Source: Rhodamnia argentea (lineage: Eukaryota; Streptophyta; Magnoliopsida; Myrtales; Myrtaceae). Taken from it: a stretch of DNA of 64,000 nt. The stretch covers positions 31,675,294-31,739,293 of the forward strand of contig NC_063155.1 in the NCBI RefSeq assembly GCF_020921035.1, written 5' to 3'. A program made the position numbers and the translations under genes. Shown here one piece after another: positions 12,595 through 24,689 of the stretch (the first letter of the stretch is position 1; every line of letters starts with the position of its first letter). The notes beneath the pieces are model-generated. The model did no database searches. It saw only the letters and a program-made list of their open reading frames with translations, and had not been told where the DNA came from.

Positions 12595-13214
12595 ACCGAA
12601 CTACTTCTATCGATAGAAGTTGTCTGTGGCGAGACTCCAATAGCAGCAGAGAAATATTAGTATGCCCTATCGGCTTCTTAGTTCTTAGTGCTGGCTCCGC
12701 ATTGATGGCAAGTTTACCGTAACTTTGTGATCAACATCGAATTCTCTATCATTACTTGCCCACTAGGCACTGATTTTTTTGGTTGAAGACTGGGCACTGA
12801 TTGAGTAATCGTTGTTTTACACATGTTATTGGACGATGAGCCAACGCTTGATCAACCAAATTTACTTAAAGGGCGTAAATACTCCAAGACTCCATTTATT
12901 TCGTAAAAAGTAAATGATTTGAAAATTATTTTCTTAAAAATGATACATATATTATTTGAAATAATTAGTTAATAAAAAATATTATCATCACTGACAACAA
13001 ATTGTGCCTAAATAATTGCATGGATGACGAAAATATTCATTTTTGTAAGTGATATAAGCTATTATTTTTTTAAAATACTTTTCAAACCATGTGTTTTTTA
13101 ATACATGAAATAAATGGAGCCTTAAACATTGAAAAGGAATAGCACGTCGTGTCAACATGCCGTGCGATTAATGAGGGCGGTCCGGGGTTAGAGAATGGGA
13201 TAGTTACCAAAAAA
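12595..13214. repeat. 3' region of eS4 with an AT-rich MITE at about 12887-13122
   Basis: The first 250 bases are the presumed 3' UTR. From about 12887 to 13122 the ends are inverted: GACTCCATTTATTTCGT on the left and ATGAAATAAATGGAGCCT on the right. The interior is AT-rich and non-coding. A similar 5' end (GGCTCCATTTGTTTCGC) occurs at 18374 in the TAF15b intron, so this is a dispersed MITE. I could not define a target duplication. Confidence 0.6.
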
Positions 13215-13800
13215 TTCTATACATATTATAAGTATGTCAATTCAGTCTTAATTCTATTGTTTTGCCAATTGAGTCATAGATCTTTTACAATTGTGCCAAC
13301 TAAATTCATTTGGGTGGTCGGTGCTGACATGGATAATTTTTAATGATATTTAAATATTTTTTGAATTTTTAATTTTTTATGTCGTTTTTAATTTCTTTTA
13401 TTTTTTGTTAGGGCCAGCAAGAGGCTATCGACCACAGGTCGAGGGCCTTTGAACCCTCGTCCAGCTGTGAGTGAAGGCCTCCAGTTGTTGCGCAGCTACG
13501 AGCTCTTGACCGGTGGCCAATGAGGGTCGCAAGTGGCTAGAGGAGGTTGTCGGCCCTAATCGAAAAAAAAAAAAGAGAAAAGAAAAGGAAGACATAAAAA
13601 AAATTGTTAAAAAAATACAAAATTCGAACAATATAAAGATATTATTAAAAATTATTTACGTTAGTAGCAATGATGCCACGTCATTGCTAACTTGCCAAAT
13701 GGACTAATTAGCATAATTACAAAATGTTTAGAACTCAACTGGCAAAAAAAGGCAATAAAAAATTGGCAAAAAAAGTTTTAAGATCAAATTAGCACTATTA
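13215..13800. repeat. Dispersed non-autonomous repeat, AT-rich arms with a GC-rich core (copy 1)
   Basis: The left arm holds phrases such as GTCAATTCAGTCTTAATTCT, then GTCGGTGCTGACATGGATAA. A GC-rich core lies at about 13410-13560, and a matching right arm reads GATGCCACGTCATTGCTAAC and onwards. Related copies lie at 24690-25110 and 62262-62915. No coding capacity is evident. The architecture suggests a MULE-like non-autonomous DNA element, but the class is uncertain. Confidence 0.55.
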
Positions 13801-15149
13801 AAATAGATTTATGACATTTTTTCGGTATAATTCCCCGTTAGAGAACTTAGCTTCGCTGGAAAATTTGCTGGGAGTCTTGGTTATATAGGGTTGCTTATGA
13901 TCAAAGTTGGATCTGTACGGGTGGCTCGGATTGATGCTTATAAAGCTGAGGGGCGGGGGCTTCTGGACTCTGTCTCCCTCCCTCTTCATCCTATTCTTGG
14001 AGAGCAACAAGTCTGCTTAGCTCTTGGACAGAACGTCTTGTTGGAAAATGGCAGGAATAATTTCCTTCGGCATGATCCTTGGCACCCTCTTGGACTTGGA
14101 AATCTGCACCAGACGAAGTTAAATATTGAGTGGGCAGTGCTCGGAATGAAGTGAGGATCAAAATACCAAAAGTGGCTTGGCATCATCTCCTTATTCCTCC
14201 TTCGCGTAGTTTGTGTGGGGGAGGTGAACGAGACAGAAGGGATCTATCTATCTATCTTCACATTTAAAAAGCAAGAGATTCTCTTCACTTTAATTGATAA
14301 TTATCGTGATTTCTATCAGGGTAATATGTTCCTTCTTCTTCTTTTTTGTTTTTTCTTTTTTTGCGTTATGATGATTGAATTTTTCCATCCACTCTATTTA
14401 AGGGTCTCATGGATTGGATGGACGTGATGAGATTGTTGATGACCTAGATGGGAACTCGAGCTGAAAAATTGAAAGTATCGAAGACACCCGAAAAAAACAA
14501 TAATGAGCTCGAAAGTGAAAGCGATGGGACTTAAGAAAGCACGATGTAGGGAAATATATAGCAGGGAATGTAGAGAATACCTAGGAGCGCGAGACAACTC
14601 TCTATAAGGAAATTGTCAAAATAACCCTGTAATTTCCAAAGAAGGGGTGCCTTTTCACAGAGGGAGTCGTAGTGACCAGGACCAAGCAGCTATTTACCAT
14701 AAGTATGAGTCTCTACAAAGGTGTAAAATCGTATATGAGGGCTCACAACTGTCTTGTGTCGAAAGGTCAAGGGAAATGGCGACCTCATGACAAAGGGGAC
14801 GTGATGAATAAATAAAAATAACAGAAATAAAAGAGACTAAGAATATTAGTTAACTTGACAATTACTATTTTGTCAATTTTCTCTTGACATAACGGGTGAT
14901 TAACAAATAGAAATGAAGTTAGAGATATCAATTAACTTTACAATCATTTTTTATCAGTTTCCTTTTAGTATCGTCTTTAAGTGTGCCACTTAGATCGTAA
15001 GAATTTCTTTTATGTCATTGGATCTTTCGAGACTCTTTGATCACCTGACCAATTCCCATCGGGTGTGACAATCCCTCCACTCCACACCTATGATCATGAA
15101 ATGCTAAAGTTGGATTCTTCTTACAGCAAGAAAAGATTCCGGGGGTTTT
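13801..15149. other. Intergenic, no gene recognised
   Basis: AT-rich DNA. Short open frames near 13891-14154 and 14215-14427 resemble no family I know. Pairs of AT-rich phrases at 14830-14960 look like a decayed local duplication. Nothing else is supported. Confidence 0.4.
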
Positions 15150-15960
15150 TTTTTTTTTTCATATATACACTAATTTTCGGTTCTTCATCCTCCTCGTCTC
15201 CCTTTGTTATTTTTCCATTGAATTGCAACTCGTGCGCATGTAGTAATTTTTTTGTTTTTGTTTTGCCATAGTAGCACAATTTTAAAATTGTCCCATACTA
15301 TCAAATAGACAAATGCTTCTACTATTCACTTGCATTTAATAGATAGTATAATATTTCGATATGTAACAATATATAATAGCGGTCAACTTTTATTTATACT
15401 AATCAATCGTTGCTTTGTATATTGACCCAAAAAACAAAAAGATTTTGGTTTTATTCTCCTCATATATACACTAATTTTCAGTCCTTCATCCTTCTCATCT
15501 TTCTTTGTTATTTTACCACTCAATTGCAACTCATCCGCACCCACCCGCACATGGCATAGTAGGTTGAGTTTGAGCCCTTCTTCCTCTCATGAAAGGTTAA
15601 AGGTTCAAAAACTCCTAATCCCACTCCGTGATTTAAGTGGGAGGCCTCGACGGTGGGTTGCTAGGCCAATCCCCCTATACCACTGGTTGGCCCTTGGACG
15701 AAACAGGACGAAACACCGGGCGAAGCCCGGTGGGGCCGGTGGATCCTGGACTACCAAAAAGAAAAATTTGCAACTCATCCGCACGTAGGAAATATTTTTG
15801 TTTGTTTTGCCATAGTAGCACAATTTAAAGATCCTCCCATACTATCAAATAGACAAATGCTTCTACTGTTCGTATACATTTAGGAGATAAGTATAATATT
15901 CCAATATGTAACAATATATCTTACGTTGGTAAACTTTTAATTATACTAACCAATTGGTTT
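15150..15960. repeat. Tandem duplication of about 270 bp, second copy split by a SINE
   Basis: Copy A (about 15150-15415) and copy B (about 15455-15960, less the insert) share the run TCATATATACACTAATTTTC and then GCCATAGTAGCACAATTT, CCCATACTATCAAATAGACA and ATGTAACAATATAT in the same order. The copies are clearly diverged, so the duplication is not recent. Copy B is interrupted by the SINE at 15541-15767. Confidence 0.75.
15541..15767 (+). mobile_element. tRNA-derived SINE with 17-bp target duplication
   Basis: The 227-bp insert lies between perfect direct repeats TTGCAACTCATCCGCAC at 15524-15540 and 15768-15784. An A-box-like TGGCATAGTAGG lies at 15552-15563 and a B-box-like GGTTCAAAAACTCC about 40 bases later at 15602-15615. 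This is the layout of a tRNA-derived RNA polymerase III promoter. The body is GC-rich and the 3' end is A-rich (ACCAAAAAGAAAAATTT). The empty-site sequence is visible in copy A of the surrounding duplication, which supports insertion. Confidence 0.75.
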
Positions 15961-16495
15961 GTACTTTGATAATTTAATTTTAGGGCGTATCTTTTACGAT
16001 TAATTGAACGTCGAATTAAAGTCGCATATGTTAAAACACTTATCGACATGTATATGTCGGCTATCCAAATTTTTTAACTTGATCATCCGTTGTTCCGATT
16101 GACTATTTTAGTAATAGAAATTTGTGAAGTTCTGTAATACTATTGAGATAGAAAAAAATAAATCTAAGCACTCAATAAGTCAATAAAAATAGGTAATTCT
16201 TTTGGCCAAAGGAAATGCTCAGTAATTACCATCCGCGATCTATCTGGAATTGACTATGAAACTGAGAGAGGAGAAGTAAAAAAAAAAAAAAGAGAGATAC
16301 AAATGCAAATAGTGGGAATACGGAGGTCATTTGTGTAGGTCAAGCAGAAAAAGGGGACGTAAGAGCAGATATTTAATTTAGCGCTCCCGGCCTGGGCAAT
16401 ATAGAAATAACTTCGAATTGGAGTCGGCTCAGAACCCTAGCTAGTTCTATCTCGCGTTCTCCTCCATCTCGGGAGCCCTAGAAATTTTGGGAGAC
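15961..16495. other. TAF15b-like promoter and 5' leader
   Basis: No gene in the first 400 bases. The stretch from about 16380 onwards (CGGCCTGGGC, GAACCCTAGC, CGGGAGCCCTAG) resembles the 5' leader of a plant housekeeping gene, with AACCCTA-type elements close to the transcription start. Confidence 0.45.
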
Positions 16496-19400
16496 ATGTC
16501 CGGGATGTACGGTCAAGGAGGCGACGGAGGTTATGGCGGCGGTGGATACGCCGGTGAAGGTGGATATGGCGGCGGAGGCGGGGCTGGAGGCTATGGTGGT
16601 CCTGTTGGAGGTGGTGGCGGTAGCGGTAGCTATGGCGGAGGCTATGGTGCCGGTGGTGGCGCCGGCGGCGGAGGGGGCTATGGGGGAGGCGATGGAGGTT
16701 ATGGTGGCGGAGGTCGGGGAGGTGGTTACGGGGGCGGAGGGCGCGGCGGAGGCGGTGGTGGTAGGGGAGGTGGTGCTGGTGGAGGATATGGAGGGAATCG
16801 AGGTACCTGTCTTATCTTAAGACGTGTTCAATTGACGGATCTGATTGTTCTCTGCTGTTTCCTCCTTTCCGCTGTCCTATATTCGTTTTTTCTTTCGCTT
16901 TCCCTTGGGTTTTCTGTCATTCCGATTGTAAAGCAGGAGATCGTGGCGGCCGGGGCGGTGGCGCCAGAGGAGGGGGCCGAGGAGGTAGCGGCCGTGATGG
17001 CGATTGGCTGTGTCCTAACCCCAGGTATATAGTCTCGTTCTTCAGTTAATTTTGTTAAATTTTAGTTGATGTTGTCTCCGAGCGCTGTTCAGTCCAATAG
17101 ATGCGAAACACCTTTCCATTACAGATCAAAACCTTCCCCCTGTTGTAAAGTATGGTCCCCACGGGTGGATGTAATGGTTCAGGAAATGTAATTTATCTTC
17201 AAACTTCGAGCTTCCTTTTTGATTGGCATAACCTATTATGTCAATGTATATTTTGTAGCTGTGGGAATCTGAACTTTGCCAGAAGAGTCGAATGCAACAA
17301 ATGTGGAGCACCTTCTCCCACTGGTTCTGGTGAGCGCGGTAATGGTAATGACCGGGGAGGTGGTGGTTATAACAGAGGAGGTAGCGGTGGAGGATACAGT
17401 GGAAATCGAGGGGGCCGAAGTGGAAGTTACGAGGGTGGTAGAGGTGGTAGCTATGACGGAAGAAGTGGCAGCAGCGATAGAGGTAGTTCTTATGGAGGTA
17501 ATCAAGGGAGAGAAGATAGCGGTTATGGCCAGGTTCCTCCACCTGCACCCCCATCTTATGGTGGGGCTGGTACAGATCTTTTGCCTCCTGCAAATGCTTA
17601 TAGGGGAAATGCTAACTATGGTACTGAGGCTGTTCCTCCTCCATCAAGCTTTGGTGGGGGGCCAACATCATACCCTCCAATGTATAGTGGCACACCTGGT
17701 GGTTTTGGTGGTGGTGGTGGTGGTGATATCGGAGATGCAAGGACTGGAGGCCGGAGGGTTCCACCCTCCGGGTTTGATGGAGGCTATGGTGGTGGTGCTC
17801 CACGGCACCATGGGGGTGGTGGGACTGTTGCCGCTGATGTCCCTGCCGCTAAGGTGAAGCAGTGCGATGAGAACTGTGGGGATACTTGTGACAACTCGAG
17901 GATTTACATATCAAATTTGCCACCAGATGTGACCACTGATGAACTGAAGGACCTCTTTGGAGGCATTGGTCAAGTAATACTCCTTTTCCTTCTGAATTGA
18001 ATACATGGATTGTGCAAGTAGCAGTGAACTTTTCGTTTCTTATGTTGACAGCACATTCTAAACCGTCCTTTCAATGCTGTTGTTTGTTATGGTCTCCTAT
18101 GCTTTTAATAGGGATTTTAAAATGGGTTGTTTTTGTAATTGCGATCATTGGTGACGATACTGCTAATAGCAAATGTTTATATGATATCCACTTTCATTAA
18201 GTGTGATGGTATGGGTACTGGTGACATATGCTTTCAATGATTGATTTCCTCTGTGACTGATTCCTATATTCTTTTCATCATTGATTCCTCGATGACATTG
18301 ACAGCACATTCTGCACCATGCTTTTAACACTGTTGTTTGCTACGTTCTCCTACGCTTTTCATAGGGACTTTAAGGCTCCATTTGTTTCGCGGAAAATGAA
18401 GAATTTGGAAAACTTGTTCCTAAAAACAATTGCTTATATCGCTTGCAATAAAGAATAAACAAAAAATATTTTTATCATCCATAAAAAATGTTTGGACATA
18501 AATTATTGGTGATAGTGGAAACATTTCCGTTGACTAATTATTTTCAGTGGTGCAAGCGATTTTTAGGAACATATTTTGCGAATCATGCATTTTTAGTGAA
18601 ACAAACGGCTTCTTGAACCTTTTTTTTTAAAATTATTTGGTGAGCACACAGACTAAATGTATCTATTTGATATCCACTTGCCATTGGGTTTGATGGTATA
18701 TATACTGACTAGTGACATATCGATGACTCATTCCTCGGTGACATATTCCCATATTCTTTCCCTCATTGACTACAAATGATGTAATTCTACTGTTATTGAG
18801 TGTGCTCCTGGATTTATTTCTGATAGCCAGAAGTATGATAGTGATATACCTACTTTGCAGGTTGGAAGAATCAAGCAGAAACGAGGTTACAAGGACCAGT
18901 GGCCGTATAATATAAAAATCTACACTGACGAGGAAGGGAACAACAAAGGGGATGCTGTGTTGTCTTATGAAGATCCATCTGCTGCACATTCTGCTGGCGG
19001 TTTCTTCAACAGTACGTGTCAGATTTTTTAGTGAACTAATTGAATCTTCTTACATCTGTAGGAGTACTTATTTTGTTCTTTGCCCCCAGATTATGAAATG
19101 AGGGGATACACAATAAATGTTGCAATGGCAGAGAGGTCAGCTCCAAAAGCTCCACCTGCATATGACCGTGGGTAAGTGATATGCTATGCTCATCTGTTTG
19201 AACTCTAATAATGAAGCCATTATATTTCAAATCACACTTGTTTGAACTGAATTTGTGCACTTGTAAGTTCATTTCTGGCTTTCTGTACATTGGAGCCAGA
19301 GCTGAAGGATTTGTTTGCAATTCCTGTGGTAGTGTTCATAGTTTTCTTATCTTGCATATAATTCAGGTTTTGTCTTTGCAATGCAACAGGGGTGGTAGAG

Positions 19401-19498
19401 GTGGCTATGGTGGTGGTGGGGATAGACGCAACAGAGATGGCGGAGGTTCTGGGCCAGATAGACATTATCATGGTGGAAATCGTTCGCGTCCTTACTGA
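16496..19498 (+). CDS. TAF15B: TAF15b-like FET-family RNA-binding protein
   Basis: Nuclear protein of the FUS/EWS/TAF15 type, linked to TFIID and co-transcriptional RNA processing. In Arabidopsis TAF15b has been tied to flowering through FLC. Exons: 16496-16802, 16937-17024, 17259-17973, 18861-19011, 19090-19171, 19390-19498, giving 483 residues. Exon 1 is almost pure Gly/Tyr (GGYGGGG repeats), a phase-separation-type region. One RanBP2-type zinc finger is formed across the exon 2/3 join, with W126, C128, C133, N137, C144 and C147. A second Gly/Pro/Tyr-rich stretch follows. The RRM (about 346-430) begins with RIYISNLP and includes NNKGDAVLSYEDP. An RGG tail ends in RSRPY. The first in-frame ATG is at 16496. 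Intron 3 contains a local duplication and a MITE. Confidence 0.93.
18048..18740. repeat. Intronic duplication in the TAF15b-like gene, interrupted by a MITE
   Basis: Within intron 3, copy A (about 18048-18230) and copy B (about 18297-18372 plus 18646-18720) share TTGACAGCACATTCT, CTGTTGTTTG, TCTCCTA, GCTTTT and later GATATCCACTT and TGATGGTAT. Copy B is split by an AT-rich element at about 18372-18613. Its ends are inverted: AAGGCTCCATTTGTTTC and GAAACAAACGGCTTCTT. The MITE is related to the one at 12887-13122. Confidence 0.65.
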
Positions 19499-21057
19499 TT
19501 ATACTTCAGCATGGGAGATATTATGTATACTAGAAATTGTGGTTCAAGCGTTTAGTTGTGTGTTGCGTTGGCTGGATTGTTCTTTGACTGGAGACTAAGA
19601 GGTAGGTTGTTCACTTACTTGGGCAATATCACTATTCTCCTTTTATCTTGGAATAGGTGGAGGGACTTTAACAGTAGGCTTTGGATTGATTCTGTTGTGT
19701 GAATTTTTTTAGAGGCAAGTGGAATAGTCCCCAATTGCTTGCTGCTAAGGTAGGTAGTGTCTTCAGGTGAGTACTGCTCTTTCAAAACCACAATTTTATT
19801 CCTGGAAGTGGTCCCAGTATATGATGGATGGTCGTATTTTCTCACAGTTAATCACAGAGAAAGATGCTAGTGTAATTGGTGAACTAGATGCCATGAACTT
19901 ATCAACACATGCCTATCTTAAGCAAGGTAGGCGACCTATGAAGTTTAGCTGGCGGCAGGGATTTGCTTGTAGCATAAACCACTTTACATTTCTCTAATGG
20001 GCAGTCTCATCTTCGGTCTTATACCTCGACCTTATGACGGTTCAGAAGATTATAACCTTGTTCTTGTCAGGTTGATTTTATCTGTTTTACTCAGCTGTAT
20101 ATTTGATTTAGCTGGTAGGTACTGTTAACTATGGTAACTTTTCTCTACTCCCCTTCATTTTGAACTAAGAATTATCTTCTTCTTAGTAGCGGGTTAAGGG
20201 TGGTAACAGGGATAGGAATCTTTTTGGGTTTGTTGGGGAAAATTTAAAGGTGGACCTATCGTTCAGGGGTACACAGGAATTTTGTTTTTCCTCTTTTTAA
20301 AAGATGTGACTGACTGTGAAAAGGGGTCGACAATGATCATTGTTCATCAATAGGCTTGTTGAGGACAGCCATGAATCGATTGGGGGCCAGGACATGGGCA
20401 TCCATGGTCGTGGGATTCCAGAAACCACCGACTTTGATGGATGCCTTCAATGTACCAAGCCAAGCTAATAATAGGTCTTTATCCTGGGGACTAGCATACT
20501 GGTTCTTAACCTTCTCCTCTAGAAACTTGGGTGGATCGATGATGCATTACTTTTCTGCCGTTTATGAGGCTTCTTGGTTTTTTTCTTTTGGCGGCATCAT
20601 TTTAAGCAATTTGCTGCTGGAGTTAAAATTTCCATACTGGTTCTCTGGAATGGCAGATAGGATATTCTACTGTATGGAATTCTCAAATTTTGTAAAGACA
20701 ATGAATAAGGGGTTTTGGTTCCATTTATTTGTAATTTCAAGCTGGGTTTCGTGGCATCGAAGTTCAAAGGGGAGATCTTATTTCAATTTCTCCTCTTTTC
20801 ATTGTTTTTCTGGTTTTTTCCTTGGTTTCTCCTTGTGTTTCCCACCACTCTTTAGATTGCAAAAATAATTCGAAAGGCCAATCATAATGTGAAAACCTAT
20901 TGAAACAATCTGTAAGTTCCTCCTGTTCGTATGTCGAAGCTATTGGGATAGACATTCCCCGTGGAAACCCTTGTATCAGACATGAAGTTCATTGTGAAAT
21001 GCGGGATCTGGTCTGCAAGGATACGTTTGGTAGTCTGTTTGGTGTCTATTTATAGTG
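19499..21057. other. 3' side of TAF15b-like gene, no further gene recognised
   Basis: Probably 3' UTR for the first few hundred bases. A 170-codon open frame at 20356-20868 starts at TTG, is rich in Phe, Trp and Ser and matches no family I know; I treat it as chance. The phrase TTTGGTAGTCTGTTTGGTGTCT at 21026-21047 recurs at 22325-22346, on the other side of the element that follows. Confidence 0.45.
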
Positions 21058-22324
21058 GACCTGTCAAAATAGGCCTTAAACCCACATATGACCCACATAT
21101 TTTCTAAATGAGTAATATATGCGTCGTCTCAAATTTCAAGAGCGCACCCTTGAAGGGTTCTAAAATTTAAAGCTTAAAATAAATGGGTCTAAATGGATTG
21201 TAGTACCCATTTCCAACTCACTAGGCCTCACTCTCTTCTCTCTCCCTCTATGCTCTCTACTCCTTGCTCGTTGCCGACTTCTCTTCTAACCTAGCTCAAG
21301 ACGCCTCCAGCTCGCGACTCAGCCTCGTCGTCTCTTGCACAAGCTTGTGCTCTAGGATGTCCTCAACGAAGCAGAGGAGCTTGGAGATGTCCGGTGCTCG
21401 AATGTCCTCAACAAAGCAGATGAGCTCGGAGATGTCCGGTGGGTGGAGGTCCTTGATGAAGCATCAATAAGATCTGGATTATTGGTGGAAATCGAAACGC
21501 GAATCAAACCCTTTGGTCACGTTGGGTTTCGCTCTCCGCCTATAACCAAGCCTTAACCTTTTAGATTCGATCAAGGTGTTGTCGAAACGATCCATTTTTT
21601 ATTATGCATTTATGATTCGAGGAGCGACTCCATCGTATTCTAGTCGGAAGAAGGGAGGAGGAGGAGGACGAGGACGAGGAGTTCGATCTTTATAATCGGT
21701 ATACCTCAGTCCACAATCTGGATTTGAGCGAAATGCTTTTGCAATATACACTGGGCATCTTCTTTTGGATTTCCGAATGTTGATTGTTGCAGCTTTCCTT
21801 TTGACAATTTGTGGATTCTGTCTTAGCGACAGTGATGGCATGAGGACAATGCTTCTGCTATTTCGGAGTCATCATTTTTGGCCGCAGCTGCGGCAGTTCA
21901 GGGCGGTGCCGGCGCAGAGGGAAATTTGTAAAGGTACTAGCGCGAGTGTTTGGGGCTGGCTGGTTGCGGGAGTGGTGCTGGTCGTGGAGCTGTTGAGCCG
22001 CAATTGTGACGTTGTTGGATGAGGAGTAGCTGGCCTATGACCGGTAAGGGTTGGCCACGACCCTTGCCGGACTTAGAAGGAAAATACAAAAAGAAAAGAG
22101 AAAAGGTAGAGATAAAGAAAAGATTATAGAAATTTTAGCAATGTAACTTTTTTAAAAATTTACAAGAAACAATTTCTCCTACATTGAATTGAATATGAAA
22201 ATATTTTAGCAATATAGGTCGGGTATGGCTCGAAAAAAATTGTATTGCAATAAATGAGTCATAAACGGGGTTCATGGGTTAGTTTGGGTTGAACCATTTA
22301 TGACCTAACCCATTTTGATAGGTC
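21058..22324. mobile_element. Non-autonomous TIR DNA transposon, about 1.27 kb
   Basis: The left end reads GACCTGTCAAAATAGGCC and the right end, reversed, GACCTATCAAAATGGGTT, so the termini are inverted. Subterminal GACCCACATA-like and TCATAAA-like phrases recur near both ends. The interior contains a tandem repeat of about 54 bp around 21350-21440 (TCCTCAACRAAGCAG then GGAGATGTCCGGTG). No transposase frame is seen. A 22-bp near-perfect direct repeat flanks the element (21026-21047 and 22325-22346), but the left copy is 10 bases away from the terminus. It may be a MULE-like relict; the class is not certain. Confidence 0.6.
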
Positions 22325-23126
22325 TTTGGTAGTATGTTTGGTGTCTCACGGGGAGGTGAGATAATGGATAAGATTTCTAATATCTAAAAATATAAAGTTA
22401 TTTTTCTCAAATAAAAAAGGACTCAAATTGATAAAAATGAAATAATATTTGAATATAAAAAATATTTGGATTTTAATATAAAAAATCAAAATTACGAATA
22501 AAAAACAAAAAGTTTATTTTTAACAAAAAACTTCATTTTTATATAATATCGTGTTTTCTATCTTATGGTATAAATCTAACATTAAATATGTAAATTTAGT
22601 ATATATATTTATCACATATTTTAGGTATTTTAGTTTTTGTAGGTATATTAATACAATTTGCTATTTACTAAAATTTTGTAGAGAATGGTGGAAAAGGAAA
22701 AAATAAATAAAAATTAAAATAATTAAAAAGAAAGGGGAAAAAAATTAAAATAAGCAAATAAAAATGAAGTAGGGTGGAAGAGTGTCATGAGAGATCCTTA
22801 CTAACTTTGTTTGTGTAGTTTTTAGATTTATTCACATTGATATGCTGTCTATAAACTATACTGAATGATGAACATAATAAGATGTAAAAATATCCAATTT
22901 TATTAATGTGTTTCATCAAACAATGAATGTAGCAAAATTTTTGAGTTTCATATAATATTTTATCCTAACTAGATATCCAGATAATCAAATGTAGCTTAAA
23001 AAATGAGCCATTTCTTGCGCAACGGTTAATGAACCAAGTCAACGAGCATCAAGGGGGTAATGTGAAAGAAAGAAAGTAAGATTAATAAAGTGAAGCATCT
23101 GTATAAGTAGGAACACAAAAAAAAAA
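22325..23126. other. AT-rich intergenic stretch
   Basis: Very AT-rich, with many short A and T runs. No gene and no clear terminal repeats. It is probably old transposon debris. Confidence 0.4.
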
Positions 23127-24104
23127 GGGACAAATTTCAAATAAGGGCCCCAAATGTCTTCATTTAAAAAAAAAAAAAAAAACCCTGAAGTGCTTTCTTT
23201 GTCTCAAATAAGGGCTTGAAGTAACTATCACTATTTCAAATAAGGGCATGATCTCACCGACCAGCCGGCCAAATATTTCGGCCGATCAAAGGCTTTTTCG
23301 TCAAAATATAATTTTAACTTAATTTAATTAGTTAAATAGAAATAAAAATAAAAAAAGTAAAAAAAAGGAAAGAGATATACAGCGAGAGGGGGCCGCCCTC
23401 CCACATGAGGCGGCGACGACCATCGGGGACGTCGGCGTCTTAGCTCCGGTCGGCGGGAGCGAGGACCTAGTGGCCCTCGCCAAAGTTGGGAGAGGGCTCT
23501 CCTAGATTTGGGAGAGGGTTGCCAGCCCTCGCCTAGTTTCGGGGGTGGGCGGTAGCCCTCGGCCGAACTAGGGCAATCATTGCCGACCTCGGACTTGGGT
23601 GACCGTCGCTCTAGTCAGGCCGAGGGCCGTGGCCCTCCCGCGGAACTGCGCGAGTGTCCGGCCCTTGCCTTTAGTTGGCAAGGTCGTCGGTCCTCGCTAA
23701 GGCGCGAGCGACCCCGACGGTTGTCGTCACCACCTCGACGCCGCCCCGACGATTGTTGTTGCCGCCCCAACGGCGTTGAGGTGGCGGCCACGGGTGGGAG
23801 GGACAACCCGCTCCCGCCTATATCTACTTCTTTTTTTCTTTTTGCATTTTTATTTTTTTGGAAAATAAAATAAGTGAAATAAATAAAATGGCTAAAATTG
23901 CGAAAATGTCTCTAATTACCGATAAGTTAGGCCTCTTTTTTGAGATTGATATGGTCACTTCATGCCCTTATTTGAAACGATGTCCACTTCAGGCTCTTTT
24001 TTGAGATAATAAGAGCACTTGAGGCTCTTATTTGAAATAAGACAAACTTTAAATCCTTATTTGAGAAAATGAGGAGACTTGAGATCCTTATTTGGAATTT
24101 TCCC
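23127..24104. mobile_element. Non-autonomous TIR transposon with subterminal repeat array and GC-rich core
   Basis: The left end GGGACAAATTTCAAATAAGG matches the reversed right end GGGAAAATTCCAAATAAGG. The decamer AAATAAGGGC or close variants occurs three times in the left arm (near 23138, 23202, 23236) and four times inverted in the right arm (near 23967, 24024, 24054, 24087). This is an array of likely transposase-binding sites. The arms surround a GC-rich core at about 23380-23820. Both flanks are A-rich: an A-run on the left, AAAGAAAAG on the right. No transposase is present, and long open frames in the core are a by-product of its GC content. Confidence 0.7.
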
Positions 24105-24689
24105 AAAGAAAAGTGAAGCGTCTTGGATTTATGTTTGGTACTGCTCTGCTGAAAGGGGCAAAAGACACCAACATATGTGGGTTTCAGGTTTCGAGAATTG
24201 CCTTCGGGCCCAAGGCCCGTTCAATCCTTCTTCGTTGTATTTCCCGACGGAATACGATGGTTGAGTTATCATTTTTACCTCTCGTTGAAAAGGTAGTGCT
24301 TATGCTGGTCTCTCCCCTTTTAAGAGGAAAAGGTCAGACGGTCAGATGACCATTGCTTGATTAGTAGCCTCGGCCTATCGGATATACAGGACAGTAAGAA
24401 AATTGACGTAAATGATCTCTATAGTTTAGTCTGAATGTGCAATAAAATTCATTCAATATGGTCTTTGAATTTTTAATAAATATAAAATCTAATTCTTACA
24501 TTACACGAAAATATTTAATTTCGTCTTTTCATTAATTCAAGTTAACAGAATTTACTGATGTGATTTGCAACTCATTAAGTTTGAAAAGCGGACAATAAAA
24601 AATAGAAAAGCTTACATTTAGATTAATATAATATATTCATCTCAAATCAAGATATAATAATCCGCATTTTAATAAAATGATGAAAAAGT
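24105..24689. other. Intergenic, no gene recognised
   Basis: AT-rich. A short open frame at 24079-24349 overlaps the transposon end and has no family features. Confidence 0.4.

Noticed and set aside
20356-20868. 170-codon open frame 3' of TAF15b
   Set aside because: It begins at TTG, has no recognisable family sequence, and probably lies in 3' or intergenic DNA.
23580-23873. Arg/Pro-rich open frame
   Set aside because: It lies in the GC-rich core of a non-autonomous transposon; several frames are open there because of base composition.
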